The notes: generated by a model not told the origin, from the letters alone. A DNA stretch of 64,000 nucleotides from Gracilimonas amylolytica (GCF_002911695.1 NZ_PQBS01000005.1:1-64000), one strand, 5' to 3'; counted from the first letter of the stretch, positions 51,722-61,976 are shown. A program made the numbers and translations.

Positions 51722-54637
51722 TTATTTAATGAGCGTCATTTTCTTGGAGAGAACGGTTTCGGCTGCCTGTAATCGGTAGATATACATACCACTGCTAAGA
51801 TCGCTGGCATCGAATGATACGGTGTAGCTGCCGGCTGCTTTACGCTCATTTACCAATTCCTTCACTTTTCTGCCCAGCATATCGAACACTTCGAGTTTGA
51901 CTTCCGCTGTTTGAGGCACGTTATAGGTAAATGAAGTAGTTGGATTGAACGGGTTCGGATAGTTCTGTCCTAACTTATAGGAAGAAGGCACCTCTTCCCC
52001 CTCTTCCTTTGAGGTTACGATATCGCCATCCGGAGTAGCAAATTCTTTGGTTGTAAAGATCTCAAATACACCCGGACCTAAAGGAATCTGCTGCTCTGTA
52101 TTGGAGATGGTTTCCGAAGTCCCGCCAAAATAATTATACCACGTACCGGTAGATGGAAAAGAAACCGTAGGAGTTGCCGTTTCTACACCGAAATTACCTA
52201 CAATTACAACATCTGAATCAGAATGCTGTAAAGTGACTGTTTTGACCGAACCTGATAAGCTGTGCTCAAGCATATCAGGGTTTGTGAAGACGGGAGAGCT
52301 TTTTCTTAGATAGATCAATGCACTCCAGGCTTTATACAGTTTCTTCCGTTCAGTGTCATCATAATAATCCCAGCGAATGGGTTTTTCACCTACTCTGATC
52401 GGGTCAGAAGAAAGACAATCTCCATTACTTCCATCACCACTTGGCTTAAGGCACTCTCCGGGACCTCCTCCATAACCAAGTTCCCCAAATTGCCATATCA
52501 TTTTCGGCCCGGGCAGTGTAAAGAAAAATGCTCCGGCCAGTTTTTGACGCTGAAGTGCTGTTCCAAGCTCAGTGATATCATAATTTCCGGAAGAATTACC
52601 GTAGTTCAGATTCTTGAACATCAGCCATTGCTCATCATGGCTTTCCATGTATCCAACGAGGTGTCGCTTCTGAAAACTGCTGCGAGATTCGGAAAGTACA
52701 CGATACAAATTCGATTTCCCCCCGTCATGATAACCCATGGTGGCTTCACTGTAGTTCCCATTCATGTTCCCCCATAACATAACTCCTTTGCCTTCATCTA
52801 CACGGTAATTAGCCCATTCGGCTTCCTCCTGTTCACCTCCCAGATGCTCAAAAATTACAATAAACTCAGGATCTGCGGCCCATTGGTAATCGGAATATTT
52901 TTTTAAGACATCAACTCTGTCTTGCTGAAAGCTTCCGGTACAACTTCCACCGTCTCCCGCACAATTCTGAGTAAATCCTTTGGTCAGATCCCACCGAAAA
53001 CCATCGATCTTATACTCTTCGATCCAATGCTCGATCATACGTTTGTTGTAGTATTGAGTGCCAGAATATGAATGATCAAAGTCATTGAAAACATTATAGG
53101 CGTGCCGGGCCACAGAGTTGAAATAATAGTTATCATCATTTCCATAGAGCCGGTAAAGTGGGTTCGGATCCGTAGCGTGATTCATTACCACATCGAGGAT
53201 CACTGCGATATTCCGTTTATGGGCCTCATCCACAAATTTCTTGAAGGCTTCCGGAGTGCCGTAAGCTTTATCGAGTGCCAGGTGATGATTGGGATTATAC
53301 CCCCAGCTTAGATTTCCGTCAAATTCATTTACGGGCATTAATTCAATAGCGTTCACTCCAAGATTTTCCAGGTAATTGAGGGTATCTGTCAGTGTCTGGA
53401 AATTACCCTCCTCAAGGAAATCACGGATCAGTAATTCGTAGATAACGAGCTCTTCTTTGGCCGGACGCTGATAATTCGTGGCTTCCCAGGTATATTCTTG
53501 CTCTTGTCTCAGGTAGGTAACCCATCCTTCGGTTTCTTCAGAAGGATATGGCATGAGGTTCGGGAAAGTAGTGTTGCTGATATATTGATCATTGTACGGA
53601 TCAAGTACCAACGAAGAATAAGGATCTGAGATCCTGAGGTTACCATCAACAAGATATTGAAATGCGTGATCACCGGAACTCAGACTGCCGTCGTTTAATT
53701 CGATCCAAAACCAGGTACTGTCGGTCCCCTGATGTTCTACATTCATCAAATAATCAGAACTGGGAGTCCAGTCGTTGAAACTTCCTATCACATATACATA
53801 TTCTTTAGAAGGAGCAAAAAGTGAAAGCGTTACCGAACCATCGGGATTTCTGGTGATCCCATCCTCAAGCCCTGCGGGACGGTCTAATATCTGCCCGTTA
53901 TTATCTTTGATCGTGAAGAATACGGAAGCTGTATCTTTGGTCCCCTGATTATCGTCTGCGATCAGCTCAAACGTTACATCGGTATCATTAGCCTCCGGTG
54001 TGTAACTGTAGGTAAGGCTTTCGGTTGAAACCGATTGCACTTCATCCCCATTCTTTTGAAGCGTTAAGCTTATTGTTCCTGATGTAGTTGAACCCGCGCC
54101 TTCAATTTCAAAGGTTTCGTTTCTGTTAAGAATTACAACATCATCAGCAGGAGTAATGAACTGGGCATTGGTCTCACCGGAATAAAGATCTACAAATATG
54201 TCTGAATTTCCGGTATCCTTTCCTTCTGCAGTAACGCTTCCGCCTTCAACACCCTTAAATACAATCGCGATTTGCTCAATTACTTCTCCTGCATCGGTAA
54301 CTCCAAAAAATTCCCGTACAGAAGGCCCATAAGTGAATTCCCATTTATCATTGCCGAGCGGTGTTGCTTTCATGGACTCATCATGAGTATTCCAGTCAAA
54401 CGGCACGTATCTCCAATCACTGCTGCTGGTACTTTCACTGGTAATAACTCCGGTATGAAGATAGACATCACCGGTAAATCCGGCCAGACCACCATTACCT
54501 TCTGTTGCGTCATAGGTAATAGTAACTTGACCTGACTCTGTTGGAAAAATAGGATCGGTGACGATGATTTGCGCAAGCACTGCCGACCCTAAACATTGGA
54601 TCAGTAAAAAAACTAACAGGGATCTAACTACTTTCAT
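51722..54637 (-). CDS. Secreted GH13 amylase with CBM48 and T9SS type A sorting domain
   Basis: The product has a signal peptide (ends VLAQ), an N-terminal starch-binding-like region, an E-set/CBM48 domain (TLSLFAPSKEYVYVIGSFNDW, about 275-300), the GH13 barrel, and a C-terminal T9SS type A domain (LGQNYPNPFNPTTSF ... SSGMYIYRLQA). Catalytic residues in the full frame are Asp557 (DGFRWDLTKGF), Glu604 (VIFEHLGG) and Asp675 (ESHDEQW). The T9SS domain predicts export and anchoring at the cell surface. I use ATG 54637 (MKVVRSLLVFLLIQ); the frame opens at 54658 but the extra residues come before the signal peptide. It follows lacI after 10 bases. Confidence 0.92.
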   Translation of the reverse strand: MKVVRSLLVFLLIQCLGSAVLAQIIVTDPIFPTESGQVTITYDATEGNGGLAGFTGDVYLHTGVITSESTSSSDWRYVPFDWNTHDESMKATPLGNDKWEFTYGPSVREFFGVTDAGEVIEQIAIVFKGVEGGSVTAEGKDTGNSDIFVDLYSGETNAQFITPADDVVILNRNETFEIEGAGSTTSGTISLTLQKNGDEVQSVSTESLTYSYTPEANDTDVTFELIADDNQGTKDTASVFFTIKDNNGQILDRPAGLEDGITRNPDGSVTLSLFAPSKEYVYVIGSFNDWTPSSDYLMNVEHQGTDSTWFWIELNDGSLSSGDHAFQYLVDGNLRISDPYSSLVLDPYNDQYISNTTFPNLMPYPSEETEGWVTYLRQEQEYTWEATNYQRPAKEELVIYELLIRDFLEEGNFQTLTDTLNYLENLGVNAIELMPVNEFDGNLSWGYNPNHHLALDKAYGTPEAFKKFVDEAHKRNIAVILDVVMNHATDPNPLYRLYGNDDNYYFNSVARHAYNVFNDFDHSYSGTQYYNKRMIEHWIEEYKIDGFRWDLTKGFTQNCAGDGGSCTGSFQQDRVDVLKKYSDYQWAADPEFIVIFEHLGGEQEEAEWANYRVDEGKGVMLWGNMNGNYSEATMGYHDGGKSNLYRVLSESRSSFQKRHLVGYMESHDEQWLMFKNLNYGNSSGNYDITELGTALQRQKLAGAFFFTLPGPKMIWQFGELGYGGGPGECLKPSGDGSNGDCLSSDPIRVGEKPIRWDYYDDTERKKLYKAWSALIYLRKSSPVFTNPDMLEHSLSGSVKTVTLQHSDSDVVIVGNFGVETATPTVSFPSTGTWYNYFGGTSETISNTEQQIPLGPGVFEIFTTKEFATPDGDIVTSKEEGEEVPSSYKLGQNYPNPFNPTTSFTYNVPQTAEVKLEVFDMLGRKVKELVNERKAAGSYTVSFDASDLSSGMYIYRLQAAETVLSKKMTLIK

Positions 54638-54647
54638 TGTAATATCT

Positions 54648-55661
54648 TTAAACATCAACCGCTCTTCCGTTTACTTTTGTAGAAGACCGAGTAATAAGTT
54701 CTGGGGTATAAATGGTTTGTGATATAGTTTTATCCGGGTTATTCATCCTGTCGATAAGATTTTGAGTAGCAAAAAATCCCATTTCCCTCATGGGCTGACG
54801 AATCGTTGACAATCCCATATATTCGGCCAGTTCAATATCATCATAGCCAATGATAGGAATTGACTTGCCGGTATCCTGCATGGCTTTTAATGCTCCTACA
54901 GCCTGAATATCAGATGCACAAAAACAGGCATCCGGAATCGGATCCATCTTTAGCATCTTTATCATTGCCTCATAGCCGGCTCTTTCAGTAAAACCATCCC
55001 TGTTCATGGTGTCTCCCTTAACAACCAGTTGCTTGTCGAAAGGGATGTCAAGTTCTCCAAGAGCTTTTTTATATCCTCGTAAACGATCTTTTATGGGTTT
55101 GGAAGTTTCCATGGCCGATAACATCGCAATTCGCCGATGTCCGCAGTCATGAAGTGCCTTTACGGCTCTGTATGCTCCTTGCGCATTATCCACACTTACA
55201 GAGTCAAATCCTCCAAAATACTCATCCACCAAGGTAATGGGGACGTTATATTTTTGAAGACTTTCCCAATCTTTATCTTCGAGATGTATAGAGACAAATA
55301 AATAACCCTCTGCCCATCTACGCTTGAGTACGTGTTCTACTTGTTTTTTAAGGTCTTTATTGGGTGAAATATTGAATATACTCAACTCGTAGTTCACCTC
55401 ACTCAACTTATCTTGTACCCCACCGAGGATCTCCATGAAAAAATAGTTGGAGATAACGGGTACCACGATCATTACCGTGTTATTCTTACGACTAGCCAAA
55501 CCCTGGGCAAATGCCTGTGGGTGATATCCCATTTCGTCTGCCACGGTTAATACTTTTTTACGGGCCTTGTCGGATACGTTACCGCTGTTGTTAAAAACGC
55601 GGGAAACGGTGGCTATACTTACTCCGGCCTTTTTTGCGATATCGTAAATTGTAGCTGCCAA
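54648..55661 (-). CDS. LacI-family transcriptional regulator
   Basis: A 337-residue protein with an N-terminal helix-turn-helix and hinge (TIYDIAKKAGVSIATVSRVF, about residues 3-22) and a periplasmic-binding-protein-like effector domain (about 60-330). Such regulators respond to sugars. It is upstream of the GH13 genes and downstream of the susE terminator, so it probably regulates the starch locus; two palindromes upstream of susC look like its sites. This takes the place of the SusR regulator of Bacteroides. Confidence 0.92.
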   Translation of the reverse strand: MAATIYDIAKKAGVSIATVSRVFNNSGNVSDKARKKVLTVADEMGYHPQAFAQGLASRKNNTVMIVVPVISNYFFMEILGGVQDKLSEVNYELSIFNISPNKDLKKQVEHVLKRRWAEGYLFVSIHLEDKDWESLQKYNVPITLVDEYFGGFDSVSVDNAQGAYRAVKALHDCGHRRIAMLSAMETSKPIKDRLRGYKKALGELDIPFDKQLVVKGDTMNRDGFTERAGYEAMIKMLKMDPIPDACFCASDIQAVGALKAMQDTGKSIPIIGYDDIELAEYMGLSTIRQPMREMGFFATQNLIDRMNNPDKTISQTIYTPELITRSSTKVNGRAVDV

Positions 55662-55803
55662 ATCAAATCTCTTTAAGTATTACCGGATCAGTTTGTTGGA
55701 GTATCTTTAAGTTATTATAAAAGATGCACTTTACGTATTTGCCAGATAAAACACATTCTTTCTTTTGGAAACATGTGTTGTAACCTTGAAAATTATAAAC
55801 CAA

Positions 55804-55836
55804 CCTGGGGTCTCTCTATGCTGAGTGAACCCCAGG
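55804..55836 (-). terminator. Terminator after the susE-like gene
   Basis: CCTGGGGT (55804-55811) pairs with ACCCCAGG (55829-55836). On the minus strand a T-rich stretch follows. It ends the susC-susD-susE unit and separates it from lacI. Confidence 0.6.
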
Positions 55837-55852
55837 CAGTTTATTCAATCTT

Positions 55853-56914
55853 TTAGTTCTGGATCAACTCGTAGGTATACGGAGCTTCACTAAGATCCAG
55901 TATCACTGTATAGTTACCCGATGCAGGAACTGGGATATTGGCTCCATCCTGATCAAGGAAGCCATCACCTTCAGCGTCGCCGTAGTTAAGAGCCCAGTCA
56001 TCATTTGCCCTAAACTTCATCTCGCCGGCAGATAATGTAATATCCACGGACCAGGTTTTTTCAGCCGGATCGTAGGTCATGTCGGTGTCTGTACTCCAAC
56101 CACCCGGTGTGGCATCTCCGATAACACCCCACTGTGTATTCATAAGAGTATAAGTGAGGGTATTCAGGTTTACGTTCATTTTGTAATAACCCGGATTTTC
56201 GAGATACAGGTCGTTACCGATCCCGCCTTCTTCAAGGTTCCCATTATTATCAGGAGTTCCCCAGTTGAGATCCCAGCTTCTTTCGGCTGTGAACTTAAAG
56301 TAATTATTACCATTGGCCATATAAACATAGCCCTCATAACGGTCATTATCCTGTAGTGAGGTCAACGGTGGAGCATCACCCGGAGTCCAGTCATTGCCAT
56401 AACCACTGGCAGCCTGATAACCACCTGGAACAAAGATCTGAGGATAAGATATATCCACATAGTATGGAGTTACTGCAAATGAAACGGCTGCTGAGTGAAG
56501 CACCTCAACATTATCATTGATGTCTGCTACCACTCGCAGGTCAATTGCACTTTCAACATTTACCGGAAATCCAGCGGTAAGTAATGAATTGTTGAATTCG
56601 CCCACCATTACTGTTGCTGAGTTCGAATTAGTTCTGAGCAATGTGGCAGGAGCTGCAAAATCAGTGCCTGCCTCAGCCATTTCAATGGTGTATTCAGCCG
56701 GAGCTCTGAACCCTACCCCCGGTTTACGCCATTCTAACTCAAAGGCCACTTCCTCACTGTTTTCTTCTGTCAAAACAAGAGATTGACCGGCTGGAGAAGT
56801 CGTAAATGTCGGACCTTCAACATTGGTACTGTAGGTCGGCCCAAAGCTGTCTTCACATGATGTGAAGACAAACAGGCCTGCTAAAACAAATATGAATAGA
56901 TTTAATTTTTTCAT
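55853..56914 (-). CDS. SusE/SusF-like starch-binding lipoprotein
   Basis: A 353-residue lipoprotein (VFTSC, Cys20). It has an N-terminal SusE domain (about 25-150), then two starch-binding modules: A about 158-260 (FVPGGYQAASGYGNDW, TAERSWDLNWG) and B about 261-353 (WGVIGDATPGGWSTDTDM, FRANDDWALNYG). Both modules carry the tryptophans expected for binding of alpha-glucan chains. It is the third gene of the sus operon. Module A is closely similar to the inserted module in the SusD-like protein. In Bacteroides SusE and SusF are separate; here one protein serves. Confidence 0.88.
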   Translation of the reverse strand: MKKLNLFIFVLAGLFVFTSCEDSFGPTYSTNVEGPTFTTSPAGQSLVLTEENSEEVAFELEWRKPGVGFRAPAEYTIEMAEAGTDFAAPATLLRTNSNSATVMVGEFNNSLLTAGFPVNVESAIDLRVVADINDNVEVLHSAAVSFAVTPYYVDISYPQIFVPGGYQAASGYGNDWTPGDAPPLTSLQDNDRYEGYVYMANGNNYFKFTAERSWDLNWGTPDNNGNLEEGGIGNDLYLENPGYYKMNVNLNTLTYTLMNTQWGVIGDATPGGWSTDTDMTYDPAEKTWSVDITLSAGEMKFRANDDWALNYGDAEGDGFLDQDGANIPVPASGNYTVILDLSEAPYTYELIQN

Positions 56915-56940
56915 GATTCTGTCCTAAAAAATTGTTGGTT

Positions 56941-58842
56941 TTAGTAACCCGGGTTTTGCACCAGGTTTGGATTCGCATTTACGTCAGAAGAAGGCAGCGG
57001 ATAAATGTTAAAGTGACCACTTACTGCCTGACCTTCCTGAATTCCGCCTTTCCATGCCCATACATAATCACCGCTTGTGAATAAGCCGAAACGGATAAGA
57101 TCTGTTCTGCGATGTCCTTCCCAATACAACTCTCTTGCTCGTTCGTCAAGAATGAACTCTGGGGTGATTTCCTGTGCAGTTACATCAGCAGTGTTATCTC
57201 CGTAAGCTCTGAATCTCAGATCGTTGACCAGAGTAACGGCTTTATTGACATCACCACCGGCTGCACCGCGAGCAGTTGCTTCTGCATACATCAAGTAGGC
57301 ATCAGCCAATCGGAACATTGGAAAATCGATATCCACAAATTCAAGGTCTTGGGGAGGACTGCCATCGCTGTTGATGTTTTTCCATTTGGTGATAGTATAA
57401 CCATCCGCAAAAGTACCCGGATCAGCTACCTCTTTGTTTTGACCATCAGTAAAGAACATCGCGCGTGCATCAAGTGGATTTACTCCCTGATTTTCAACTG
57501 AGTAGGTAAGGTCGTTCAGGTTTACTTCCATATAGTAAACTCCACCATCTGCTACAGAAAGGTTGTTTCCGTTCTGGACCAAATTACCGTCTTGGCCTCC
57601 ATAATTGGTTGTCCAAGTTCGGTCTTCAGTAAATTTGAATTCAGCACCCTCAGCAAAATAAACGTATCCGGTATAGATACCATCGTTATTCTCTGAAACC
57701 AGTGGTGGAGCATCTGCAGGGCTCCAGTCATTAGAGTACCCACTCGCAGATTGGTATCCGCCGGGAACATAGATCTCATCATTTCCACCTGGATTTGGTG
57801 TTGTGTAGCCTGAAAGATCAAATTGATCGACAAATTGAGGAAGGGTTCGGTAACCGCCCCAGCCCCCGTTAAGACCTAGTTCGGCGGCATTCATATTTCC
57901 GCCAACCGCAGCGTGAGCAATAAAGGTAGTACCCCCGTAACCGGTGGTATTCACACCATCAAAAGTGATCGGAAAGATGATCCCATCAGCAGTATGGTTA
58001 TCCGCCATGAATAGCTCCTGATAATTATCGTGAAGCTGATAGGCACCATCGTCGATGATGTTATTGGTATAGGTGATCACATCGTCATAGCGATCTTCGC
58101 CAATATACACTTCGGCGTTCATGTACAGTTTGGAAAGCAGCATCCAAACGGCTGCACGGTCGGCACGACCATATTCATTTTGTCCCTGCGCAATGATCTC
58201 ACTTTCAATTTCAAGCAACTCACTTTCTATGAAATTGAACAGATCCTGAGCATTGGTTCTTTGAGGGGGCTCTGCTCCTACCTCGTTATCTTCAGTGACA
58301 AAGGGCACATTTCCACCAAAAAGGTCAAGAGCATGCCAGTAGCTCAGTGCTCTGATAAATCGTGCCTCAGCCAAGTATTCCTGAATAGCTGCTTCTTCAC
58401 GGCCTTCGGCATTGCGAATAAACTCATTCGCCATGGCAATGGTATAGTAGATGCGACTATACATACCCATCACAAAGTCATTGGAAGCGGTCCATGACAT
58501 AGTGTTGAAATCAGGAAGTCCTTCATCACCCCACCCTATGATCGCCAGATCGGTTGGATTTACCTGGTGTGTGAAATATTGACGAACATAGCTTGAAAAC
58601 CCTTCGTCAATGCCCTGAATATCGGCATCACCTGCAGGCCCTTGCTGGCCTGTTGTGGCAAAGCCTGCATAAAGCTTGGCTAATACCTGTCTATACTCTT
58701 CCGGGGTATTGTAGATCGATTCTGAAGTTACCACATCATCATCAATAGGCGATGTGTTCAGATCATCGATACACGATGTAGCTGTAAAACCCAAGAATAC
58801 GGTCAGTACAATAAATAATGTTTTATATGTTTGATTAAACAT
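56941..58842 (-). CDS. SusD-like glycan-binding lipoprotein with an inserted SusE-type module
   Basis: A 633-residue RagB/SusD protein. It has lipobox ATSC (Cys24), SusD helices with TPR-like repeats (YLAEARFIRALSYWHAL, GRADRAAVWMLLSKLY), and the family end FILDERARELYWEGHRRTDLIRFG. Typical SusD length is 500-560. Residues about 345-455 (IYVPGGYQSASGYSNDW ... NLNDLTYSVEN) are an extra domain that matches SusE module A and lies between LPQFVDQFD and DARAMFFTDGQ, where normal SusD is continuous. It is downstream of susC after 25 bases and upstream of susE after 26. Confidence 0.9.
   Translation of the reverse strand: MFNQTYKTLFIVLTVFLGFTATSCIDDLNTSPIDDDVVTSESIYNTPEEYRQVLAKLYAGFATTGQQGPAGDADIQGIDEGFSSYVRQYFTHQVNPTDLAIIGWGDEGLPDFNTMSWTASNDFVMGMYSRIYYTIAMANEFIRNAEGREEAAIQEYLAEARFIRALSYWHALDLFGGNVPFVTEDNEVGAEPPQRTNAQDLFNFIESELLEIESEIIAQGQNEYGRADRAAVWMLLSKLYMNAEVYIGEDRYDDVITYTNNIIDDGAYQLHDNYQELFMADNHTADGIIFPITFDGVNTTGYGGTTFIAHAAVGGNMNAAELGLNGGWGGYRTLPQFVDQFDLSGYTTPNPGGNDEIYVPGGYQSASGYSNDWSPADAPPLVSENNDGIYTGYVYFAEGAEFKFTEDRTWTTNYGGQDGNLVQNGNNLSVADGGVYYMEVNLNDLTYSVENQGVNPLDARAMFFTDGQNKEVADPGTFADGYTITKWKNINSDGSPPQDLEFVDIDFPMFRLADAYLMYAEATARGAAGGDVNKAVTLVNDLRFRAYGDNTADVTAQEITPEFILDERARELYWEGHRRTDLIRFGLFTSGDYVWAWKGGIQEGQAVSGHFNIYPLPSSDVNANPNLVQNPGY
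57474..57816 (-). other. Inserted starch-binding module inside the susD-like gene
   Basis: This stretch encodes about 107 residues with strong similarity to SusE module A (56141-56443): IYVPGGYQSASGYSNDW against IFVPGGYQAASGYGNDW, and FKFTEDRTWTTNYG against FKFTAERSWDLNWG. It replaces a short loop of the SusD fold. Confidence 0.8.
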
Positions 58843-58867
58843 GATCTTGGTTATTAAATAGTTTCAA

Positions 58868-61800
58868 TTAGAAATTCAGATTTAAACCCAGAACGAAGGT
58901 ACGTGGCCGGGGATAAATGTTGTTGTCAATACCACCGAACACTTCGGGGTCTAATCCACTGTAGTTAGTGATCACAAATACGTTTTGCACTGTGGCTGAT
59001 ACTCTGAGGCTGTTGAGAACACTAAAAGGATCATTGAACGTGTATCCAAGATTTATGTTATCCAGTCTCAGGAAGGAAGCATTTTCAACATAGTGATCAG
59101 AGAAAAACTGAGCAGTGTTGAAGTTGGTTTCCAATACAGATTCAGGAGCATTTCTCAAATAGCCTTCATACTGCATATCGTTGTAGAAAGCATTGCTTGA
59201 ATTCACGTTGTTATATACATAATTACCCAGGCTAGCGTGCCCTGCTATAGAAGCATCCCAGTTCTTGTATTCAACTCTAGAATTGAAACCAAATTCATAA
59301 TCGGCAGAAGGACTTTCATAGCGATATTTATCGGATTCGTTGATCACACCGTCGCCGTTTCGGTCTACATAAAGACCTTCGATCGGGGTTCCATTCGCAT
59401 CATAAACTTGTTCAAACACGAAGAAGGAACTTCTGGGGAATCCAACACTGTGTAACTGTATCGTGTTACCTACCCCTCCTGAAATTCCACCGGTCTCAAC
59501 ACCGATATAATCCGGATTATCAACGGTAGTAAGCTGTGTGATCTCGTCAGAGTTCTTGGATACGTTTACACCCACTTCCCAGTAAGTATCCTGGGTAGAG
59601 ATCAAACGGCCGGTAACTTCAACTTCAACTCCACGCACTTCAAGGGTACCTACATTAGAAAGTAGCCGGTTGGTGAAGTTTGAGCCGGCTGCTACCGGAA
59701 CTACATTCAAGAGGTCATTGGTTTCTCTGATATACCCTTCGACCTTACCAAATATTCGGTCGTTGAAGAGGCTGTAATCCAATCCTATGTTATAAGTAGT
59801 GGTTTCTTCCCACTTCAGATCTGGGTTATATCCTTCAGGTCTGAGTGTTGTTACAAATTCATTGCCGAACTGGTACCTTGCATTAGGTTCACTATAGGTG
59901 TAAACCGGCAGATAAGGATAATCACCTTGTCCAATATTTTGTTGTCCGGTTACCCCATAACCTAAACGTAATTTCAACTCGGTAATAGCTTCAGCTCCGC
60001 TCATGAAAGACTCTTCATGAATCTTCCATGCTACGGCTGCAGAAGGGAATAATCCCCAGCGGTTATCTTCAGAAAATCTGGAAGTACCATCCTGTCGAAG
60101 AGTAGCCGTAACCAAATATCTGTCTTTGAAAGCGTAGTTCAGGCGACCAAAGAAAGACACAATGTAATTCTCTGTTTTATAATCCGTGTCATTTCTTACA
60201 TCCAGGTTTGCTTCATCAGAACGATCATAATTGGTCGAATAACTAGATCCCTCCGCATAGTGATGCTCCCAGGAATAACCGGCTATCAAATCAAAGCTGC
60301 TTTGCCAGTCCGCTACTTCTTTATCGTAGTTGAGATAAAAATCGATCAATTCATTCTTCTTCAACTGGTCATAATCTACTCGCAGCCCTGAGGTTTCAGG
60401 ATTACCTGTGTATTCAAAAGAAGCTTCATCGGTAACAACAACTTCACCGTTGGCCACATCGGAATAATCAGCACCCACGTTTAAGGTGGCATTCAGTCCT
60501 GAAACAAATGGAAGTGCATAATTCAATTCCAAATTACCAATGGTACGATAAACGGTAGACTCATCGTCTCTTTGCTCCAACAATGCTATTGGGTTATCAG
60601 GAGAAAGCGGGTTTGGGCAGCCATTTGCATCCCTCCAAACATAATAACCTCCAAAATCAGCAGTCTCACCATCACATTGATAATTACCATCTACTTTTAC
60701 AGGTTGTGTTGGGTCAAAAACAACCGCATTTCCGATCGCAGCCTGATTTCCAAACTGATTTTTGACCTGCATTCCTTTCAGATTCAGGTTTACCTTCAGA
60801 TCATCATTGAGGAAGGTTGGGTTCAAGGAAATGGCACCGGTAAGGCGATCATTCCGGTCGGTTCTAAGGATCCCCTCGTTACCAGAAAAACCTACTGAAA
60901 CACGGTAAGGGATATTTTGGTAAGAACCGGTCACATTCAGATTATGATCCTGCCCAAAAGCATTTCGGTAGATCTGGTCCTGCCAGTCTGTATTGGAATC
61001 ACCCAGCAACTGAGGTGCATTTCCACCCAATTCATTGGTGATCACATCCCGAAATTGATCGGCATCCAGCATGTCAACTCGTTTCTGGTTGGTCTGGTAA
61101 GATAGGCGTGTACTGTAATTGACATCCAATTGTTGCCCGGCTCGCGCTTTCTTTGTGTTAATGATGATCACACCGTTTGAGGCACGAGAACCATAAATAG
61201 CTGTTGCCGATGCATCCTTAAGAATGTTGATCGATTCAATATCATTAGGGTTAATGGTATTCAGTGGGTTTCTCATACCGGAAACACCTGTACCATCCAA
61301 TGGCACACCATCAACTACAAACAGCGGGTCATTACTCGCAGAAAGAGAAGAACCACCACGAATTCGGATCGTTGCACCACTACCCGGAGCACCGTCACCG
61401 GATGTAACGCTTACACCGGCTGCTTTACCCTGGAACAACTCCTGAGGGGACGTAATGTTACCCTGGTTAAAATCTGAAGTGCTGATCGAATTAACCGAAC
61501 CGGTATTATCGCCTTGCTGCTGTGTACCGTAACCAATTACAACCAACTCCTCTCCGGAAATGGTTTGAGATCTTAACTGTACATTAATTTCTGTTCGGCC
61601 ATTTATAGGGATCAGCTGACGCTGAAAACCTAAAAATGAAAAAGCCAGCGTATCCTGTAAACTCGGAACTGCCAGCTCATAATTTCCGTCAAAATCTGTT
61701 GTGGTACCAATGGTGGTCCCTACAACTAAAATATTTACACCCGGAAGGGTTTCTCCGGTTTCGCCATCAATAACAGTACCGGTAATGGTAGTTCTGTCTT

Positions 61801-61936
61801 GTGCCATGGCTTCCGTGTTTCCAATCTCCGAGAATAGTAACCCAACCATCAACGGTATAACTGCAAGCATCTTTAAAGTGCTGAAGCTAAACCAATCGAC
61901 AGTAGATCCCATAATCGGTATCGCTGTGTTTCTCAT
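58868..61936 (-). CDS. SusC-like TonB-linked outer-membrane transporter
   Basis: A 1022-residue TonB-dependent transporter of the SusC/RagA class. It has an N-terminal signal region (cleaved about EAMAQ, residue 46), a carboxypeptidase-like domain (about 49-122), the TonB-linked region GEELVVIGYGTQ (128-139), plug with SVTSGDGAPGSGATIRIRGG (quoted as GAPGSGATIRIRGG) and NILKDASATAIYGSRASNG, and a large barrel ending in PRTFVLGLNLNF. It imports oligosaccharides together with SusD. The first gene of the sus operon; two LacI-type palindromes lie upstream. Confidence 0.93.
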   Translation of the reverse strand: MRNTAIPIMGSTVDWFSFSTLKMLAVIPLMVGLLFSEIGNTEAMAQDRTTITGTVIDGETGETLPGVNILVVGTTIGTTTDFDGNYELAVPSLQDTLAFSFLGFQRQLIPINGRTEINVQLRSQTISGEELVVIGYGTQQQGDNTGSVNSISTSDFNQGNITSPQELFQGKAAGVSVTSGDGAPGSGATIRIRGGSSLSASNDPLFVVDGVPLDGTGVSGMRNPLNTINPNDIESINILKDASATAIYGSRASNGVIIINTKKARAGQQLDVNYSTRLSYQTNQKRVDMLDADQFRDVITNELGGNAPQLLGDSNTDWQDQIYRNAFGQDHNLNVTGSYQNIPYRVSVGFSGNEGILRTDRNDRLTGAISLNPTFLNDDLKVNLNLKGMQVKNQFGNQAAIGNAVVFDPTQPVKVDGNYQCDGETADFGGYYVWRDANGCPNPLSPDNPIALLEQRDDESTVYRTIGNLELNYALPFVSGLNATLNVGADYSDVANGEVVVTDEASFEYTGNPETSGLRVDYDQLKKNELIDFYLNYDKEVADWQSSFDLIAGYSWEHHYAEGSSYSTNYDRSDEANLDVRNDTDYKTENYIVSFFGRLNYAFKDRYLVTATLRQDGTSRFSEDNRWGLFPSAAVAWKIHEESFMSGAEAITELKLRLGYGVTGQQNIGQGDYPYLPVYTYSEPNARYQFGNEFVTTLRPEGYNPDLKWEETTTYNIGLDYSLFNDRIFGKVEGYIRETNDLLNVVPVAAGSNFTNRLLSNVGTLEVRGVEVEVTGRLISTQDTYWEVGVNVSKNSDEITQLTTVDNPDYIGVETGGISGGVGNTIQLHSVGFPRSSFFVFEQVYDANGTPIEGLYVDRNGDGVINESDKYRYESPSADYEFGFNSRVEYKNWDASIAGHASLGNYVYNNVNSSNAFYNDMQYEGYLRNAPESVLETNFNTAQFFSDHYVENASFLRLDNINLGYTFNDPFSVLNSLRVSATVQNVFVITNYSGLDPEVFGGIDNNIYPRPRTFVLGLNLNF

Positions 61937-61976
61937 GTTAAATCTCCAATGTTGGTTTTTTAATTGGCTGAAGTGT

